Source: Candidatus Pseudobacter hemicellulosilyticus (GTDB lineage Bacteria > Bacteroidota > Bacteroidia > Chitinophagales > Chitinophagaceae). Taken from it: 64,000 nt of DNA. The position numbers were made by a program, and so were the translations under genes. The notes under the pieces were generated by a model that was given only the letters and a program-made list of their open reading frames with translations, was not told the origin of the DNA and did no database searches. Every line of letters begins with the position of its first letter. The stretch's first letter is position 1. The stretch is taken from positions 1,798,001 through 1,862,000 of the forward strand of contig CP119311.1 in assembly GCA_029202545.1 (NCBI GenBank), given 5' to 3'. Shown one piece after another: positions 60,727 through 64,000 of the stretch.

Positions 60727-61785
60727 ATGAACAGTATGCGAAAACACCTGCTCTTTGCAGCATTGGGCGCACTCATGGCCACAACGGGCATGGCGCAGCG
60801 TAATAACGCTTCCGTAAAAGAAGCGCAATCCTTATCCGAGAAAAAGCAGGCTGTTGATACAGCGCACAAACATGGCTGGAGGAAAGGAGGTATGTTCTCC
60901 CTCAATGTAGGACAGGGCAGCTCCAACAACTGGGCGGCAGGCGCAGAGAAATTCTCTTTCTCTACTGCAGCCACGCTCAATCTCTTTGCCACCTACAGGG
61001 AAGGCCGTTTCTCCTGGTTTAACACCCTGGACCTGGGGTATGCCTTGGTGAATACCACTACCCTGGGTAACCGGAAAACAGATGATAAGATAGACTATTA
61101 CGGTAAACTGGGGCATGACCTGACGCCCACCCTGAGCCTTTCAGGTGTTGTCAACTTCCGCTCCCAGTTTGTGAACGGGTATGATTATTCCTATCTGGGC
61201 AAATACCAGCGCAAGACCTCGTCCTTTGTAGCCCCGGCCTACCTGGTACTGGCGCCTGGTATCGACTGGCACCCGCAACCTTATTTCAGCGTGTTCCTGT
61301 CGCCCGCTTCTTCCCGTTCCGTATTTGTCAGCAATCCCTATAACTACTATTTCCCCGATGGGGTGATCCCCCCGGATGATGGCGGTGGTTTTGAGCTGCC
61401 CCTGTCCGCTTTGTATGGTGTGGACCCGGCCCGCAAGGTAAGGGCAGAGATTGGCGGCTTCCTGTCGGCGAATTTCAACAAGGAGCTGGTTAAAAACATC
61501 AGCTACAAGACCCGTCTTGACCTGTATTCCAACTACTTGCCCAGCTACCGCTTCACAGCCTCCGGCCCCAGACAGGTGACCATTGAGAAAACCAGTTCCA
61601 AGCCCCAGAATGTGGACGTTTTCTGGACCAACGTTATTACCATGAAAGTCAATAAGTTCCTGAATGTGAACTATAACTTCGACCTCATTTACGATGATGA
61701 TGTGCGGCAGTTTGGTCCTGAAAAGACCTCGGCCGGCACCCAGATCAGGTCCCTCCTGAGTGTGGGTTTTTCGGCTAAATTCTAA
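60727..61785 (+). CDS. DUF3078 protein, probable outer membrane beta-barrel
   Basis: 352 residues with a signal peptide (to about GMAQ, residue 24) and alternating beta-strands through the rest, ending in SVGFSAKF with a C-terminal Phe as in outer-membrane barrels. The N-terminal block WRKGGMFSLNVGQGSSNNWAAGAE is the DUF3078 hallmark. No function is known for the family. An alternative ATG lies at 60736. It follows mscL with little space and precedes scpA. Confidence 0.82.
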   Translation: MNSMRKHLLFAALGALMATTGMAQRNNASVKEAQSLSEKKQAVDTAHKHGWRKGGMFSLNVGQGSSNNWAAGAEKFSFSTAATLNLFATYREGRFSWFNTLDLGYALVNTTTLGNRKTDDKIDYYGKLGHDLTPTLSLSGVVNFRSQFVNGYDYSYLGKYQRKTSSFVAPAYLVLAPGIDWHPQPYFSVFLSPASSRSVFVSNPYNYYFPDGVIPPDDGGGFELPLSALYGVDPARKVRAEIGGFLSANFNKELVKNISYKTRLDLYSNYLPSYRFTASGPRQVTIEKTSSKPQNVDVFWTNVITMKVNKFLNVNYNFDLIYDDDVRQFGPEKTSAGTQIRSLLSVGFSAKF

Positions 61786-61798
61786 GCAGGATATTCAT

Positions 61799-61806
61799 TA
61801 CATTTG
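61799..61806 (+). promoter_or_regulatory. -7 element for scpA
   Basis: TACATTTG matches TAnnTTTG, 14 bp after the DUF3078 stop. It predicts a leader of about 90 nt that begins with the hairpin at 61815-61845. Confidence 0.5.
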
Positions 61807-61814
61807 CCCATGCA

Positions 61815-61845
61815 CCGAAGCCTTGCAGCTACTGCAAGGCTTCGG
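61815..61845 (+). promoter_or_regulatory. Perfect 14-bp hairpin in the scpA leader
   Basis: CCGAAGCCTTGCAG (61815-61828) pairs fully with CTGCAAGGCTTCGG (61832-61845) over a three-base loop. No T-run follows, so it is not a standard terminator. It would lie at the very 5' end of the scpA mRNA. Confidence 0.55.
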
Positions 61846-61899
61846 CGACTTTGGCCCCTTACCGGCTGGTACCCAATTGCTGATCATAAAATACTGTGC

Positions 61900-62766
61900 G
61901 TGAACCAGGATACTTTCCAGATAAAACTACCCCAGTTTGAGGGACCTTTTGATCTCCTGCTCTTCTTCATTGAAAGGGACGAGCTTGATATCTATAATAT
62001 TCCCATTACCCGGATCATAACCGATTTCCTGGATTTTATCCATTCCCAGGAAAAACTCAATATTGAACTTTCCAGCGAGTTCATCCTCTTTGTATCCACC
62101 CTGATGCGGATCAAGGCCAAAATGCTGCTGCCGCGCAAGGAACTGGATGCCCAGGGCAATGAGATAGATCCCCGGCAGGAACTGGTGGACAAGATCCTGG
62201 AATACAAACGCTACAAAGAAGCTTCAGCGCAGATGGCTGAAATGGAAGCCGTGCGGATGCTGATGGTGCGCCGTGGTAACCTGCACAAGGATATTTCCCA
62301 GATCGGTGAAGTGTCTGGTGAAGGTACCGAGATCCAGACCATTACCCTTTTCAAGCTCATGAAGACCTTTGAGCGGGTGATGAAAAAACTGGAACAGCGC
62401 AGCAAGAAGCCGGTACATACCGTGGTGGGTTATAACTATACCATGGAGCAAAGCCGTGAGTATATGATCAGTACGGTGAAGCGTGAAAAGCATATGGCCT
62501 TCGAAAAGATCTTTGATACCTGTAACGACCGGATCCATGCCATCTTCCTGTTCCTCTCCATGCTGGAGCTGGTGCAGATGAAATACATGAGCATTATGGT
62601 TGGTGAAGGCCGTAATAATTTCATTGTGGAGTTCAATGAGAACAGGGAGGAAGATCCTGAATTTGATATGTCCATGTTTGACCAGAACAACAAGGGAAAT
62701 AACGACGAGGAGGATGAAGAAGACGACCGCAGGCCGCATCCGGATGAATTATTCCCGCTGAATTAA
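61900..62766 (+). CDS. scpA: Segregation and condensation protein A
   Basis: Kleisin subunit of the SMC-ScpAB condensin. 288 residues with the N-terminal SMC-binding helices (QIKLPQFEGPFDLLLFFIERDELDIYNI split across the first 35 residues), the EFILFVSTLMRIKAKMLLPRK block and a C-terminal winged helix (about 205-265). The last 25 residues are very acidic. I use GTG at 61900 (then NQDTFQIK), where homology begins; the open frame upstream runs through the leader hairpin. scpB and smc are not in the window. Confidence 0.92.
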   Translation: MNQDTFQIKLPQFEGPFDLLLFFIERDELDIYNIPITRIITDFLDFIHSQEKLNIELSSEFILFVSTLMRIKAKMLLPRKELDAQGNEIDPRQELVDKILEYKRYKEASAQMAEMEAVRMLMVRRGNLHKDISQIGEVSGEGTEIQTITLFKLMKTFERVMKKLEQRSKKPVHTVVGYNYTMEQSREYMISTVKREKHMAFEKIFDTCNDRIHAIFLFLSMLELVQMKYMSIMVGEGRNNFIVEFNENREEDPEFDMSMFDQNNKGNNDEEDEEDDRRPHPDELFPLN

Positions 62767-62787
62767 GATCATATTGTCTTTAAATAG

Positions 62788-62817
62788 AAAGACCGGCTGG
62801 TGGCCGGTCTTTTTTTA
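62788..62817 (+). terminator. Terminator of scpA
   Basis: GACCGGC (62791-62797) and GCCGGTC (62803-62809) pair, flanked by AAA and a seven-T run. The dxs stop lies 34 bp further on the other strand. Confidence 0.88.
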
Positions 62818-62850
62818 TGCAGTATAGCTACTTTTTTTTGCTGTGGTGGC

Positions 62851-64000
62851 TTAGCCCAGTACGTTGATCTTGTCCAGCATCAGCTCCCGGGCGGCGGTGG
62901 CAATACCGGCGGCATCATAGCCACATTCGCGGTGCAGTTCTTTGGGCGTGCCATGCTCTACGATCCGGTCCGGGATGCCCAGTAAACGAACATCCGCTTT
63001 GTATCCGTGCTGCGCCATGAATTCCAGTATAGCACTGCCGAACCCACCAACCACTGTGCCATCTTCCACGGTGATGACCTTGCTGAATTTGCCGAACACT
63101 TCATGCAGCAGGGCTTCATCCAGCGGTTTGGCAAAGCGCATGTCGTAATGGGCGGGGTTCAGGCCCAGGGTCTTCAGTTCGCGGATAGCGGCAGTGGCAA
63201 AATTGCCGGGATGGCCAAAGGAAAGGATTGCCAGCTCTTCGCCGTCTTTCAGTTTCCTGCCCTTGCCGATCGTGATGGCTTCAAAAGGCGTTCTCCATTC
63301 GGGCATAGTACCTTCGCCGCGTGGATAGCGGATGGAGAAAGGATATTCATTAGAAGGGAGCTGGGCGGTATACATGAGGTTCCGCAGCTCGCTTTCATTC
63401 ATGGGTGCGCTGACCACCATATTGGGGATGCAGCGGAAATAGGCAATATCATAGGCGCCATGGTGCGTGGGGCCGTCTTCGCCTACCAGTCCACCCCTGT
63501 CCAGGCAAAATACTACCGGCAGGTGCTGGATGGCCACATCATGCACTACCTGGTCGTAGGCGCGCTGCATGAAGGACGAGTAGATATTGCAGAATACGCG
63601 CATGCCCTGGGTAGCCAGGCCGGCGCTGAGGGTAACGGCATGCTGCTCGCAGATGCCTACATCGAAAGCCCGGTGCGGCATTTTCTCCATCATGAATTTG
63701 AGAGAGGAACCTGAGGGCATAGCCGGGGTGACCCCCATGATGTTATCATTCATTTCCGCCAGCTCAATCATGGTATGCCCAAATACATCCTGGTATTTGG
63801 GGGGCTGGGGAACTTCAAAACGTTTCTTGTAGATCTCGCCGGTGATCTTATCAAACAGGCCGGGTGCATGCCAGCGGGTCTGGTCCTGTTCTGCCAGCGA
63901 GTAGCCCTTTCCTTTCACTGTTACAATATGCAGCAGTTTGGGACCGGGGATATTCCGGAGATCGTGCAGGGTGTCCACCAGCTTGGTGATATTGTGCCCG
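62851..64000 (-). CDS. dxs: 1-deoxy-D-xylulose-5-phosphate synthase, 3' part
   Basis: First enzyme of the MEP isoprenoid pathway: pyruvate plus glyceraldehyde-3-phosphate to DXP. At least 382 C-terminal residues are present; the frame continues unbroken past position 64000, where it reads GHNITKLVDTLHD, so the gene start is outside the window. Visible blocks are the end of the first domain (VTVKGKGYSLAEQD), the pyrimidine domain with FDVGICEQHAVTLSAGLA and DRGGLVGEDGPTHHGAYDI, and the C-terminal domain (GIPDRIVEHGTPKELHRECGYD). Confidence 0.95.
   Translation of the reverse strand, partial: GHNITKLVDTLHDLRNIPGPKLLHIVTVKGKGYSLAEQDQTRWHAPGLFDKITGEIYKKRFEVPQPPKYQDVFGHTMIELAEMNDNIMGVTPAMPSGSSLKFMMEKMPHRAFDVGICEQHAVTLSAGLATQGMRVFCNIYSSFMQRAYDQVVHDVAIQHLPVVFCLDRGGLVGEDGPTHHGAYDIAYFRCIPNMVVSAPMNESELRNLMYTAQLPSNEYPFSIRYPRGEGTMPEWRTPFEAITIGKGRKLKDGEELAILSFGHPGNFATAAIRELKTLGLNPAHYDMRFAKPLDEALLHEVFGKFSKVITVEDGTVVGGFGSAILEFMAQHGYKADVRLLGIPDRIVEHGTPKELHRECGYDAAGIATAARELMLDKINVLG

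Overview
The window looks like a chromosome segment of a Bacteroidota bacterium, most likely of the family Chitinophagaceae (inference). The evidence is a SusC/SusD pair, a PorZ-type component of the type IX secretion system, an HmuR/HmuY-type heme uptake operon, a eukaryote-like isoleucyl-tRNA synthetase, DUF3078 and DUF4369 proteins, and promoters of the Bacteroidetes type (TAnnTTTG at -7, often TTTG about 19 bp upstream). Composition is even and moderately GC-rich apart from an AT-richer, gene-poor stretch near 43.2-44.4 kb. I see no rRNA, tRNA, CRISPR array, transposase or phage gene.

Layout. 0-2.5 kb: an anti-sigma factor, a VanZ-like membrane protein and a secreted-looking protein with an EF-hand loop. 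2.8-10.7 kb: prfA, an amidohydrolase, recO-porZ and an RND/MMPL exporter. 10.8-15.5 kb: a SusC/SusD nutrient importer. 15.6-23.5 kb (all minus): TlpA-like lipoprotein, gatB, PDZ protein, a DUF4143-type ATPase with a tandem palindromic promoter, and alaS. 23.7-25.7 kb: M23 peptidase and an AraC regulator with a cysteine cluster.

25.8-43.2 kb is a heme district. A plus-strand operon encodes outer-membrane heme receptor, HmuY-like lipoprotein, HmuTUV ABC importer, HmuS and a small cysteine-containing protein. Facing it is a minus-strand series hemA-hemC-hemD-hemE-hemF-hemB-hemL, and hemH-hemJ leave divergently from hemA. Together these cover every step from glutamyl-tRNA to protoheme, plus heme import and heme handling. 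The AraC-type regulator just upstream is the natural candidate controller of the uptake side (inference).

43.2-44.4 kb holds terminators and what looks like decayed coding sequence. 44.4-64 kb is mostly housekeeping: ileS with a DksA-like protein carrying a Lys/Ala/Pro-rich tail, a sulfatase lipoprotein, dipeptidyl peptidase IV, an ABC exporter, rbfA, a LolC/E-type permease with a TTG start, the N-terminal half of a split transketolase, a WecA/MraY-type transferase, frr, PPK2, mscL, a DUF3078 protein, scpA and the 3' part of dxs, which runs off the right edge.

The items most worth a second look are the complete heme district with its cysteine-bearing regulator and small protein, the twin palindromes in front of the DUF4143 ATPase, a 13-mer that occurs four times across the window, and the histone-tail/DksA fusion.
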